From: Dehalococcoidia bacterium
Lineage (GTDB): Bacteria; Chloroflexota; Dehalococcoidia; Dehalococcoidales; Fen-1064
Length of the DNA stretch: 64,000 bases
Direction: 5' to 3'
NCBI GenBank assembly: GCA_011170375.1
Contig: DUEV01000006.1
Coordinates: forward strand, 25,255 to 89,254
A program made the position numbers and the translations under genes. Position 1 is the first letter of the stretch; each line of letters opens with the position of its first letter. Below, in pieces: positions 7,317 to 16,616 of the stretch. The notes under the pieces were generated by a model. The model had not been told where the DNA came from. It was given only the letters and a program-made list of their open reading frames with translations, and searched no databases.

Positions 7317-7875
7317 CCACGAAAACTACGAAATTCGTGCCTGAGAGACGGTGTATTTTGGCACTTTTTTCTTCAGAATAGCGTGTCAACCTCCTGGTCA
7401 ATTACGGGAGAATTATAAAAATAATTCGGAAATAATTCAACATTTTGCCGGGAAAGAATAGACCTGCATAAAATGATTAGGGGACCTTCGCAAAGATTCC
7501 CCACATGGTGGATTTTCTGCCAGACATTTATGGGCATAATGCAACAGTTAATTGCCCTTTATTTTTCTGGAAAGACACCGGTAATCTGCCACCGGGATTC
7601 TAATCGCCGAAAAGCACTTCGGCAATCATGTGCCCCACGTCAACGTCAGAATAGCGTCAAAGTCGAGAGGGGAGGTTTCATACCTTACCTTTCTCGTATA
7701 CTAATTTCTATCTTTTTCCCTTACAGTCTTAATGCAGTATAATGGCTCATAATGCAATCGCCCAGACACAAAGATGTAGAGGCATCTGATATTCAAACCA
7801 AGTTCCATACACGACAGGGGAGTTCACTAACTTGCACCATGCGTAGTAACAAGAGATAATGAGGAGGCAAACTTG
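7317..7875. other. intergenic stretch, no convincing gene
   Basis: About 560 bp between the Rieske frame and the giant protease gene. One 89-codon open frame (7473-7742) has no recognisable homology, poor ribosome-site support and an amino-acid composition like translated non-coding DNA. The last bases before 7876 hold a strong GAGGAGG ribosome site at 7861-7867. I see no clear promoter, terminator or repeat otherwise. Confidence 0.5.
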
Positions 7876-10800
7876 ATGAGACCGATATTCTCTTTTAAAT
7901 CAATTCTCGTTCTATTCACGGTTATTTTTGTTACTTCCTCTCTTTCTGTTCCTATAGTACTTGCCCAAGACCAAGATGAGAACACTGGCGGTCGATGGTG
8001 GAATGGCGTCTGGCTCTATGAGTCAAAGAGTATACGTAGTGAGGGCTACTATCCATTTGCCGGAGGTGGTTCATGCTGTGGCTGCGGTACAAAACATTAT
8101 GGCACGCTACCTGATGATTTCCCGAAGCAGGATATTGCGGAAGTGACATTCTTCCTGCTGACCAGCCGCTCGAATAGCTTGTATACCGAGATTGAAGTTG
8201 GGGACACTCGGCTTACTTTTACACTAACCGAGCCCGCTCCTTCAACAAAAACCTACTCGGTCACAGCGACCAGTACGGAAGCAAAAAATGAGACTCTGCC
8301 CATTGATGTCCCCTGGTATATTACCTTCGAGTTTGACACACCTGTGAAAAACGTTGGAAGTGGTTGGAGATGGGAAATTGGGGACGGCGACAGCAATCTA
8401 CTGAGTGCAGTATGGCTACATATGAGTGATGCTGATACACAGGGTTTACCCGGGACGGCAGAGACATACGACTGCAGCTATCGAGAGACCAGGAACGGCT
8501 GGTATTCTGTCATGTTTAAGGGTACCAGTAGTGATGTAACACCGACGCCACCACCAGACGAGGAGAGTAAACCTACCTGTTCTGTAGTTCGAACTGTTAC
8601 CAAGGTCTCAGGGAGTAACACATATGATGTAACTCTGACCATCACCAACACAGGAGATGTAACAGCTACCCAAGTGACTTTTGCTGAACAACTCATTGAC
8701 CTCCAGTACGTAGGTGAACCCGGTGAGTCAGCAGGATTTGAGGTTTACCAATACAAAACACTTGGTGCTGTCCAGAGTGATTATGAGGTCTGGATTTATT
8801 CAGGTGTAATGGATGAGGCAGGGCAAACTATAGAGTTCGCTCCAGGAGACACGTATTCTTTTAATTACCAGGTCGTACCCATCATCGATGCAGACTGCAA
8901 TTGGACAACTCAGGGTACCTACTTAGGCTACAGCAACCAAGCAACTGGGAAATCCGCATTCGGTTGTACGAAATTGGGCTTTCTCTGGGACTCGGATACC
9001 AAAATACCCAACCTCACTTCACAATGCATTAACAATACACTGGACACAGTCGATGGTAAACCAATTGGGCAGGCAGATGCCGGGACCGATATGCTGATTG
9101 TCTCCAGCCCGGGGGCTATCATAGAGAACTATGCTACCACCGATGCTGCAGGTGATATCGATAATTCTGACGCCTATCGACTACTAGGTGAGATGGCGAA
9201 AACAGCAAGTGAGCAGAATGGTATCCTGTCTTTTATCGAATTGGGTCAGAATGACGACTGGACAAATGTTGATACTGCAATTGAGCAGTGGGTTAATCAC
9301 GAACTCATGTGGAATGTGCAGGACGATTCCGAATATTACCTTATGATCGTAGGCAATGATGAAATCATTCCCTTTGCTCAACCAAATGATCCGCTCAGTA
9401 ATGATTCTTGTCCCTCAGACACGTATTATGCAGATATTAATGAGGACTGGATACAGGATCTCTGTGTCGGTAGAATTATCGCCTGGGAAATTGATGACCT
9501 GATTCGGTTGATGAGCACAACATCGATTAATGCCGGAAATGGTGTGACGATAGCATATGACACCGACATTCACCACAAGGGTCAGGAACAGGCGACAGCT
9601 GACCCCGAATACTTCACCGACTGGTGTAATACACTAATCGGATATCTTAGTAGTGGTACGGTCTCATATCGGACAGTTATCGGAGCATCACCTATTGGAA
9701 GTGGCCTAAGGAGCGTAGACGACCTGTTCAAAAACCGAGCTGTTTTTCTTTGTGCTGGACATGGTGAACACGACTCATTCTGTTTTTATGAGATGGATGG
9801 CAGTACCACAGCTGTACCATATTACCTGACCACCAATGACTTTCCGGACAACGCGGCTGATGTTTATATTACCTGCTTGTGCCTCACCGCTCATGCAATT
9901 AATGGTCACATTTGTGATGGTTGTCAAGATAGCCGGAGTTATGAAAGCAGCATATCTTTGGCATGTATCAACTCAGGTGCGTATGCCTATGTCGGTGCCA
10001 CTCTGAAGGCAAAAACCAACTGGGAGGGCACCATCGGAGCAGCTCAATTCACAACTGACCTAGTACAAGAATGGCTAGACGAGGAACAAACAATTGGGAT
10101 GGCATTCAAAGAAGCCATGCAGAATTTAATAGATACCGCACCGAATATCACGAATGTCTTTAATTACGATACCGAGGTTAAGCGGACTTTTCTGGAATAT
10201 GTTCTTTACGGTAATCCAAAGTTTACCCTAGACCCGCTTCCAGGTGGAGGTATAGCCGCTATTACTACATCAGCTCCCGGCAGTTTGCTTATGCACCGTG
10301 GTAATCCCAAAATAGAAGTGGATCTTGACTTTACATACACTCAAACAGAGGAGTACGGTGAATGGTCATTCTTTACCGAATCTCCCGGCACCGAAAGCGT
10401 ATTATGGAGGTCACCACTCCAGCCAATAATTCCCATGAACATGTTCACAGTCGAGTTACCGGCGGAATCGGTACTTAAGGATATCAATTACACCAGCACA
10501 GAAAAACATTTGGGAGAATACGAACTTCGTGAACAGACGGGTTACGATGATCTAGGTGAAATATCTACTACATCCTCGAGCCAATCAGCAGGCATGCCAA
10601 GTGATATGCTCGAATATTTTACCATAAGAAATCCCGATAATTCTCTTACACTTCACATTCGAGTGTTTCCGATTCAATACGACACAGATACAAATACGGT
10701 TACTTTACATGACAATATGACTATTACAATTGAATATGAACCAAGTAGGTCTTCCAGAATCTCATATTTTTATACTGAGAAACCAAGAGTTGTAAAAGGA

Positions 10801-12135
10801 CGAAATGCTGATTTTCTATGGCAGGTAGAAAACATGGCAAGTGAATCGCAGTATCTTACGGCAAGATTCTCCGTGAGTGATACCGCGGGCAATCTCGTAA
10901 CCGAATTTGATGACACGGTGTTCATAGCCACCAATGAGACAGAGTGGTTCGAAACAAGCTGGATTGCAGACATGACACCAGCTGTCTATGTCGTCAGGTT
11001 GGCATTATTTGACAGAGACGGATTATTGGTAGATCGCGATATTATAACTTTAAAGGTGTTAGCAGAAGCAGTAACTGACATATCTGTCATTAGACGTAGT
11101 ATAGAGGAAATGTCGACAAGCTTATGGGGTAGTGGTTCGTGGCTAGCTACAGAATGGGTCTACCTTGTGTCTAGCGAAGGTAGCGTGAATTCTGCTTTTG
11201 CCATATCTCCTATAGCATCTATTGAAGATACTACGATAATAACCACCGGTACTGAAAGCTTATCAGAATCAGTTCAAATAGTCTTACCAATTTCTGGGAC
11301 AGATACGATCACTGTTGTCGAAGTAGAAGACGACTTCGAACAGGCTGTATTAGGGACTATCGAAGAATTGGGATACCAGGTCAGCATAATCAGTGGTGAC
11401 AGTCCAATCGAATTCGCAGCAACCCTGGCTACGACCAACTGGAGTTCTTCAAGTGAAGTTGTAATAACATTAGACAAATACCCGCTGGCAATGTTGGCAG
11501 GTGAATATGCTAGCTATAAGCGTGTGCCCCTACTATTTATTTACGACGAATCAGTGCCATCAATTGTCACGGAGACGCTCGATGCTTTAGGAGTAACTGA
11601 TATTACGATAATCTCAGATAATTCTATTAACGGTCGCGTAATATCAACGTTGGAGGAATACACGACCGATAAAAGAGGTAAGTTCCAGCATATTTCCAAT
11701 TCGCTGGTTAACCAACTCGCTATTACTGTAGCTGATATGGTGCAAGAAAATCCGCGGATGGTTGTAGTGGCTAGTGATGCGATAGACTACGCAGGTGCAT
11801 ATCTTGGCTTACCGAATTATGTTAATAAGAATGATGCTATCATCCTCTTAACACGAACTCTTCCAGACAGATCATTATCAGACAGTACGATCAGTGACTA
11901 TGATTTAGAGGAGCTCTCACAGACTCTTGACTTAGATTTTAACTACTTGAGTGAAAGGGAGCCTGAGGTATTACTGATATTGAATCCTGTAGGCGAGGCA
12001 GAAGATAGCGACGGTGAGGCAGGCGGTGCAAGTATTGGAGTAATAATTGGCATAATTTTTACTATTATTGCTGCCCTAATAGTCGGATATATTATCTGGC
12101 GTTGTTTACCAAAGAATGAGGTTGCCAGATCTTAA
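7876..12135 (+). CDS. gingipain-like (peptidase C25) surface protein with CWB2-like repeats and C-terminal anchor
   Basis: A 1419-residue protein. ATG 7876 is chosen over TTG 7873 because GAGGAGG lies 8 bases upstream of it. Residues 1-31 form a signal peptide ending near VLAQD. A DUF11-like beta domain follows around residues 235-350 (VTKVSGSNTYDVTLTITNTG). The central domain has the C25 dyad: His629 in CAGHGEHDSF and Cys667/Cys669 in YITCLCLTAH, then NSGAYAYVGAT and YVLYGNPKF typical of gingipain-type domains. Residues about 1110-1330 resemble cell-wall-binding repeat 2 modules (AMLAGEYASYKRVPLLF, LGVTDITIISD). The C-terminus has one membrane helix (VIIGIIFTIIAALIVGYII) and a short basic tail. 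It is likely exported and membrane-anchored, cutting proteins or peptides outside the cell; specificity is unknown. Confidence 0.85.
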   Translation: MRPIFSFKSILVLFTVIFVTSSLSVPIVLAQDQDENTGGRWWNGVWLYESKSIRSEGYYPFAGGGSCCGCGTKHYGTLPDDFPKQDIAEVTFFLLTSRSNSLYTEIEVGDTRLTFTLTEPAPSTKTYSVTATSTEAKNETLPIDVPWYITFEFDTPVKNVGSGWRWEIGDGDSNLLSAVWLHMSDADTQGLPGTAETYDCSYRETRNGWYSVMFKGTSSDVTPTPPPDEESKPTCSVVRTVTKVSGSNTYDVTLTITNTGDVTATQVTFAEQLIDLQYVGEPGESAGFEVYQYKTLGAVQSDYEVWIYSGVMDEAGQTIEFAPGDTYSFNYQVVPIIDADCNWTTQGTYLGYSNQATGKSAFGCTKLGFLWDSDTKIPNLTSQCINNTLDTVDGKPIGQADAGTDMLIVSSPGAIIENYATTDAAGDIDNSDAYRLLGEMAKTASEQNGILSFIELGQNDDWTNVDTAIEQWVNHELMWNVQDDSEYYLMIVGNDEIIPFAQPNDPLSNDSCPSDTYYADINEDWIQDLCVGRIIAWEIDDLIRLMSTTSINAGNGVTIAYDTDIHHKGQEQATADPEYFTDWCNTLIGYLSSGTVSYRTVIGASPIGSGLRSVDDLFKNRAVFLCAGHGEHDSFCFYEMDGSTTAVPYYLTTNDFPDNAADVYITCLCLTAHAINGHICDGCQDSRSYESSISLACINSGAYAYVGATLKAKTNWEGTIGAAQFTTDLVQEWLDEEQTIGMAFKEAMQNLIDTAPNITNVFNYDTEVKRTFLEYVLYGNPKFTLDPLPGGGIAAITTSAPGSLLMHRGNPKIEVDLDFTYTQTEEYGEWSFFTESPGTESVLWRSPLQPIIPMNMFTVELPAESVLKDINYTSTEKHLGEYELREQTGYDDLGEISTTSSSQSAGMPSDMLEYFTIRNPDNSLTLHIRVFPIQYDTDTNTVTLHDNMTITIEYEPSRSSRISYFYTEKPRVVKGRNADFLWQVENMASESQYLTARFSVSDTAGNLVTEFDDTVFIATNETEWFETSWIADMTPAVYVVRLALFDRDGLLVDRDIITLKVLAEAVTDISVIRRSIEEMSTSLWGSGSWLATEWVYLVSSEGSVNSAFAISPIASIEDTTIITTGTESLSESVQIVLPISGTDTITVVEVEDDFEQAVLGTIEELGYQVSIISGDSPIEFAATLATTNWSSSSEVVITLDKYPLAMLAGEYASYKRVPLLFIYDESVPSIVTETLDALGVTDITIISDNSINGRVISTLEEYTTDKRGKFQHISNSLVNQLAITVADMVQENPRMVVVASDAIDYAGAYLGLPNYVNKNDAIILLTRTLPDRSLSDSTISDYDLEELSQTLDLDFNYLSEREPEVLLILNPVGEAEDSDGEAGGASIGVIIGIIFTIIAALIVGYIIWRCLPKNEVARS

Positions 12136-12529
12136 TCCTGTCAATAATCAGGGGGCTGATAGACATTTCTTTGGAAAACAGTGAATGGTAGGTTATTGTT
12201 ATACCTTTCTCAACCTTGTTTTACCTACCTTTTTACATTTACCACGGCTAATTGCGATTGTTGGTTATACCTAAGTACGCCGTGGGATTTAGATTTAGGA
12301 ACAACCGAGCCTGTATGATATTCAAGATGATAGATAAAACAGAACATTTTTTGATACATTATGTATTATTAACCAACGTTGCTTAGGCTTCCCGTGCTTA
12401 CGATAGTATCCTTACCACACAACTTGGGCTAAATAAAAGAACTTCTATTCTAAACAGCCCTCGCTGGAGAGGGCACTGAGGCACAAGGAGATTCTGGGGG
12501 TTTAAGAAAGATAACACAGCTTCAAAAAG
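12136..12529. other. intergenic stretch beside tRNA-Arg containing a gene relic
   Basis: Nearly 400 bp of A+T-rich DNA after the giant protease gene. Apart from the 51-bp relic at 12455-12505 I see no coding frame, RNA gene or strong hairpin. It is probably the scarred inner edge of the integrated segment. Confidence 0.5.
12455..12505 (+). pseudogene. orphan 3' end of an ATPase-TPR gene
   Basis: Seventeen codons, QPSLERALRHKEILGV plus stop, match the very end of the ATPase-TPR proteins at 20823-24002 and 46405-49050. The DNA differs from the 49003-49050 copy at only a few positions. Upstream of 12455 similarity stops abruptly. It is a truncated remnant of a third paralogue, presumably cut off by a deletion or by arrival of the adjacent island segment. 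Confidence 0.8.
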
Positions 12530-12606
12530 TGGTACCCCTGGTGCGACTCGAACGCACGACACACGGTTTAGGAAACCGTTGCTCTATCCTACTGAGCTAC
12601 AGGGGC
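12530..12606 (-). tRNA. tRNA-Arg (CCT)
   Basis: The reverse complement folds as a complete cloverleaf: acceptor GCCCCTG/CAGGGGT (first pair G-U), D stem GCTC/GAGC, anticodon stem ACGGT/ACCGT with loop TTCCTAA (anticodon CCT), T arm GTGCG/CGCAC, discriminator A and an encoded CCA at 12530-12532. Total 74 nt plus CCA. It is the apparent integration site of the segment to its left. Confidence 0.95.
12533..12574. repeat. 42-bp direct repeat, proximal att copy inside tRNA-Arg
   Basis: Identical to 7258-7299. It covers the tRNA from the anticodon loop through the discriminator base, so integration would have preserved the functional tRNA. Confidence 0.88.
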
Positions 12607-12647
12607 TTACAGGCTCACCGCACAGGTGATTATAGCACGTTCCTTCC

Positions 12648-12676
12648 TTGTCAGTCACCACCGTTGTTGCTATACT
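12648..12676 (+). promoter_or_regulatory. sigma-70-type promoter for carboxyltransferase gene
   Basis: TTGTCA (12648-12653), a 17-bp spacer and TATACT (12671-12676), about 80 bp upstream of the ATG at 12758. The spacing is optimal and each box has one mismatch to consensus. No activity evidence exists. Confidence 0.6.
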
Positions 12677-12757
12677 AAACTTCACCCCAGTGTGCTACGT
12701 GTATTCCGCAAACAATCCCAACACAAGGCATTTTCACGAGGGTAATGGAGGAGAGAT

Positions 12758-14308
12758 ATGGTCTGGCAACCGGAGATTGACGAACTGAAATACCGCAAGG
12801 AGCTTGCCGCCCAGATGGGTGGTCCGGAAGGTATCGAGCGACAGCGTAAGCGGGGCAAGCTCACCGTCCGTGAGCGAATCGAGGCAATATCCGACCCCGG
12901 CTCTTTCCACGAAATAGGAGGCCTGGCCGGTTCTGCTAAATACGAGGGTGAAAAGCTGGTCTCATTTACCCCGGCCAACTCGGTAATGGGTATCTGCACC
13001 ATCAACGGACGCAAGGTGGTCCTCAATGGAGGCGATTTTACGGTGAGGGGCGGGGCCTCCGATGCCGCTATTGCCGACAAGCGGGGACGTGCCCAGAAAA
13101 TGTCCGTAGAATGGAAGATGCCCTATGTCCGCCTCCTCGATGCCACCGGTGGCAGTGTCCGCACCTTTGAACAGATAGGCCGCACCTACATACCCATCAA
13201 CCCGGGCACCTACGGTATCGAAAAGGTGCTCTGCCAGGTACCGGTCGTTTCGGCGGTACTCGGCTCGGTGGCCGGACTCCCGGCCGTCGAGGCCTGTCTC
13301 TCCCATTTCAGCGTAATGGTAAAGGGCATCAGCCAGGTTTTCCCCGGCGGCCCGCCCGTGGTCAAGGCTGCTCTGGGTTACGACATCACCAAGGAAGAGC
13401 TCGGTGACGAGCGGACGCAGGCCACCAGCGGGGTAATCGATAATGTGGCCGAGACCGAACAGGAAGCCTTCGACATGGTCCGGCGCTTTCTCAGCTACCT
13501 GCCGCAGAATGTTTGGGAGGTGCCACCCCGCACCGAGCCGACCGATGACCCCAACCGCCGCGACGAGGAACTGCTCTCTATCATCCCCCGCAACCGAAGG
13601 CGGGGCTACGACCCACGCGCCGTACTGGAGCATGTCGTTGACCACGACTCCTTTTTTGAGATTGGCCAGTTCTCGGGGCGCTCCCGGCTCACCGGACTGG
13701 CACGGGTAAACGGCTACCCGGTAGGTGCCATGATAAACAATCCCATGTTCCTCGGTGGTTCGATGGACGTTTCCGCCGGGCTGAAGGTTATTCGCTTCAT
13801 GCAACTCTGTGACACCTTCCACCTGCCCATGGTCTACTTCGCCGACGAGCCGGGATTTTTAGTCGGAATCGAGTCACAGAAACAAGGCATCGTCCGCGCC
13901 GGTGCCAAAATGGTCTGCGCCACCTACCAGACCAGAATGCCCTGGATAACGTTTGTTATCCGCCAGATATACGGTGTTGCCGGCCAGTGTCACGACCGGC
14001 CAGGCGGCATGTTCAAACGTGTCGCCTGGCCTTCGGCCAACTGGGGCTCGATGCACATCGAGGGCGGTGCCACTGCCGCCTATCGACGAGAGATTGATAG
14101 CGCCCCTGACCCCGAGGCAAAACGCCAGGAGATTGAACGCAGGCTCCAGGCCCTGGCCTCGCCATTCCGTACCGCCGAGGCATTTAACATCGAGGATATT
14201 ATTGACCCGCGTGACTCGCGCCCTATACTGGTCGACTTTATCGAGATGGCACAGGAGGAACTAAAGACACAGCTTGGACCTACCAGCGGGCCGAGCTATA
14301 TGCCATAG
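12758..14308 (+). CDS. acyl-CoA carboxylase carboxyltransferase (beta) subunit
   Basis: A 516-residue member of the propionyl/acetyl-CoA carboxylase beta family. It starts with the typical EIDELKYRKELAAQMGG and KRGKLTVRERIE segment, and carries the two crotonase-like halves with the oxyanion-hole glycine stretches (LLDATGGSVRTFEQIG in the N half; FLVGIESQKQGIVRAGAKM in the C half). It moves the carboxyl group from carboxybiotin to an acyl-CoA. No biotin carboxylase or biotin carrier gene is adjacent, so partners must be encoded elsewhere. GC content is clearly higher than in genes left of the tRNA, which marks the return to core-like DNA. Confidence 0.93.
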   Translation: MVWQPEIDELKYRKELAAQMGGPEGIERQRKRGKLTVRERIEAISDPGSFHEIGGLAGSAKYEGEKLVSFTPANSVMGICTINGRKVVLNGGDFTVRGGASDAAIADKRGRAQKMSVEWKMPYVRLLDATGGSVRTFEQIGRTYIPINPGTYGIEKVLCQVPVVSAVLGSVAGLPAVEACLSHFSVMVKGISQVFPGGPPVVKAALGYDITKEELGDERTQATSGVIDNVAETEQEAFDMVRRFLSYLPQNVWEVPPRTEPTDDPNRRDEELLSIIPRNRRRGYDPRAVLEHVVDHDSFFEIGQFSGRSRLTGLARVNGYPVGAMINNPMFLGGSMDVSAGLKVIRFMQLCDTFHLPMVYFADEPGFLVGIESQKQGIVRAGAKMVCATYQTRMPWITFVIRQIYGVAGQCHDRPGGMFKRVAWPSANWGSMHIEGGATAAYRREIDSAPDPEAKRQEIERRLQALASPFRTAEAFNIEDIIDPRDSRPILVDFIEMAQEELKTQLGPTSGPSYMP

Positions 14309-14404
14309 TCCAAGCTACCGTGAGTAAAATGGGGGGGGGTAAGCAATGGTAATCTACTATCCTGCCCTGTATAATGATGTGGAAAAATCACGGGAGCATG
14401 TAAC

Positions 14405-15370
14405 TTGGAAGACAAAAGTATCAGTCGGATACAGGAGATAGGGGCCAGGGTCAAGGAAAACATCGAGAGGGTAATCGTCGGTAAGAGCGAGGTTGTCGAG
14501 CTGGCGATAGTAACCCTGCTCTGCGAGGGGCACCTTCTCCTCGAAGATGTGCCCGGCATCGGCAAGACAATGCTGGCCAAGTCGGTGGCGCGGTCACTCG
14601 GCTGCAGCTTCCGGCGTATCCAGTGCACCCCTGACCTGCTCCCCTCTGACGTTACCGGGACTTATATCTACAACCAGAAGACGGCGGACTTTGAGTACCG
14701 GCCAGGACCGATTATGGCCCAGGTCATCCTGGTCGACGAGATAAACCGGGCCACCCCACGCACCCAGTCCGCCCTGCTCGAGGCAATGCAGGAACTCCAG
14801 GTAACCGCTGAGGGCGAGACCAAGCCACTGCCCCGGCCTTTCATGCTGCTGGCTACCCAGAACCCGATAGAACTGGAGGGTACCTTCCCCCTGCCCGAGG
14901 CCCAGCTCGACCGCTTTCTCCTCAAGGTCAGCATTGGCTACCCATCAGCCGAAGATGACCGTCTTATCCTGTCCCGCTTCCGACAGGCCGACCCACTTGA
15001 GGAACTGACACCGGTTGTCTCTTCCGAAGAGCTCCTCCAGATGCAGTCAGATTGCCGCAATGTCCACGTTGCCAACGACGTGGAAGACTATATCATCCGG
15101 CTTACCCATGCCACCAGGGAGCACGAGTCGCTCCAGCTCGGGGCCAGTCCACGGGCGATGCTTGCGCTATACCGGACAGCCCAGGCCCTGGCAGCGCTTC
15201 ACGGGAGGGCGTTCGTCGTCCCGGACGACGTCAAGTACCTCACCCCCTTCGTCCTGGTGCACCGGATTATCCCGCGGGCTGAAAGCCACCTGCGCGGCCA
15301 CACCGTCGAAGAGGTACTGAGAGAGGTTGTCGAATCAGTGCCGGTACCCGTCGAAGAAGAAGTCAGCTGA
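14405..15370 (+). CDS. MoxR-family AAA+ ATPase
   Basis: A 321-residue protein. Walker A is EDVPGIGKTMLAKSVA, Walker B ILVDEINRATPRTQSALLEAM, and the MoxR-specific ATQNPIELEGTFPLPEAQLDRF sensor region is present. The start is a TTG at 14405 with a GGGAG ribosome site; the nearby ATG at 14398 is followed at once by a stop. MoxR ATPases act as chaperones or activators for partner proteins with VWA or DUF58 domains. The DUF58 partner is the next gene, 13 bp downstream, and the whole set 14405-18785 looks like one operon. Confidence 0.93.
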   Translation: MEDKSISRIQEIGARVKENIERVIVGKSEVVELAIVTLLCEGHLLLEDVPGIGKTMLAKSVARSLGCSFRRIQCTPDLLPSDVTGTYIYNQKTADFEYRPGPIMAQVILVDEINRATPRTQSALLEAMQELQVTAEGETKPLPRPFMLLATQNPIELEGTFPLPEAQLDRFLLKVSIGYPSAEDDRLILSRFRQADPLEELTPVVSSEELLQMQSDCRNVHVANDVEDYIIRLTHATREHESLQLGASPRAMLALYRTAQALAALHGRAFVVPDDVKYLTPFVLVHRIIPRAESHLRGHTVEEVLREVVESVPVPVEEEVS

Positions 15371-15383
15371 GGAAGGGTGAGGA

Positions 15384-16616
15384 ATGAGGGGTAGCTACTG
15401 GCCGTGGCTTGGTGGAGGCCTTTTTCTCATGGGAGTGATTCTGAATCAGATACCCATGATGCTGGTGGCACTGTTGCTCTTGCTCGTGTGGGGTGCCACC
15501 CGACTCTGGGAACGCTACGCCCTGACACGAATTGAGTACCACCGCCATCTCAGTGCCAAGCGTGCTTTCTTTGGAGAGGAGCTACTGCTAGAACTAGAAG
15601 TGACCAACCGGAAGCTCCTGCCACTTCCCTGGGTAGAGATTGATGACGAAATGCCGGAGGACATAACCTTCCTCAAAGGCAAGACAACCTCGTCACACAA
15701 GACGGCCCGCGTACACCTGACCAGCCTCCTTTCCCTCGGCTGGTACCACCGGGTGAAACGGCGCTACCCGATATGTTGCGACCATCGGGGCCATTTAACC
15801 TTCGGACCAGCACGCATTCGCTCCGGTGACCTGTTCGGCTTCTCCAGGCAGGAGATTGAGGTCAACGACGTTAACCGGCTCATTGTTTATCCCAAGATAG
15901 TACCGCTAGAACAACCGAGTATACCCTCAAAACAGCCTCTTGGCGACATCCTCACCAAGAGGTATATCTTCCAGGACCCGATTCTCACCATGGGCGTCCG
16001 GGACTATCATTTCGGTGACAGCCTGAAGCGGATTCACTGGAAGACCACGGCCCGCCTTGGTAAGCTGCAGACCAAGGTCTATGAACCGACTACCTCAGTT
16101 GATATGGGCATCTTCCTTGATGTCCGCACCGTGAAACCACCCACCTGGGGAATGATACAGCAGCGCCTGGAACTAGGTGTTATGGCAGCAGCATCGATTG
16201 CCAATCATGCCATGGCCGCCGGTTACCGGGTGGGCCTGTACGCCAACCAGCGACGGCAGCCTATCGGTGAGCCGGTGAGGATACCGCCCAGCCAGCACAC
16301 CGAGCAGATGGTGAATATACTTGATGCCCTGGCGCAAATTCACTCAGCGGCTGAGTCCATGCCGATATCCCGCTTCATCTCCCTGGAAAGCAGGAACCTG
16401 CCGTGGGGAAGCACCCTGGTATTAATAACCGCCATGCCGACAGAGACCCTGCTGGCCACCCTACTCAGGATGAAGAGGTTCGGACGCCGGGTGGCACTGG
16501 TTATTATCGGCGGGCCAGAGACACCCAGCCTAGATGGTCTGCCCACGTACCGTATTTCTGATGACGTGCCCTGGCGCGAAGTGGAGACGCTAACCTTGAA
16601 GGTGGCAATGCAATGA
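15384..16616 (+). CDS. DUF58 domain protein, MoxR partner
   Basis: A 410-residue protein with two N-terminal membrane helices (residues about 5-45). It then has a beta-rich extracytoplasmic or cytosolic region containing the DUF58 hallmark, near residue 210: GVRDYHFGDSLKRIHWKTTARLGKL is represented by DYHFGDSLKRIHWK. A VWA-like fold follows (VDMGIFLDVRT). DUF58 proteins work with MoxR ATPases and transglutaminase-like membrane proteins in envelope or secretion functions that are poorly defined. The stop overlaps the next start (ATGA). Confidence 0.9.
   Translation: MRGSYWPWLGGGLFLMGVILNQIPMMLVALLLLLVWGATRLWERYALTRIEYHRHLSAKRAFFGEELLLELEVTNRKLLPLPWVEIDDEMPEDITFLKGKTTSSHKTARVHLTSLLSLGWYHRVKRRYPICCDHRGHLTFGPARIRSGDLFGFSRQEIEVNDVNRLIVYPKIVPLEQPSIPSKQPLGDILTKRYIFQDPILTMGVRDYHFGDSLKRIHWKTTARLGKLQTKVYEPTTSVDMGIFLDVRTVKPPTWGMIQQRLELGVMAAASIANHAMAAGYRVGLYANQRRQPIGEPVRIPPSQHTEQMVNILDALAQIHSAAESMPISRFISLESRNLPWGSTLVLITAMPTETLLATLLRMKRFGRRVALVIIGGPETPSLDGLPTYRISDDVPWREVETLTLKVAMQ

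Larger units (their letters stand above)
7258..12574. mobile_element. putative integrated element or island segment at tRNA-Arg(CCT)
   Basis: The two 42-bp identical tRNA-derived repeats define a 5.3-kb unit lying downstream of the intact tRNA, which is exactly the geometry of site-specific integration. The interior is A+T-rich and holds one giant surface-protease gene plus long non-coding stretches. I see no integrase, transposase or relaxase inside. It may therefore be a degraded element, a non-autonomous one mobilised in trans, or one block of a larger tandem island extending left of the window's accessory genes. Confidence 0.55.

Noticed and set aside
7473..7742. An 89-codon open frame as a gene
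   Set aside because: No homology, no convincing ribosome site, and composition like random translation.
12962..13822. Long minus-strand open frame opposite the carboxyltransferase gene
   Set aside because: It is antisense to a strongly conserved gene in G+C-rich DNA and has no recognisable domain.
14331..14339. Run of nine G residues between carboxyltransferase and moxR as a phase-variable switch
   Set aside because: The tract is intergenic, not inside a promoter spacer or coding frame I can identify; length could also be an assembly artefact.
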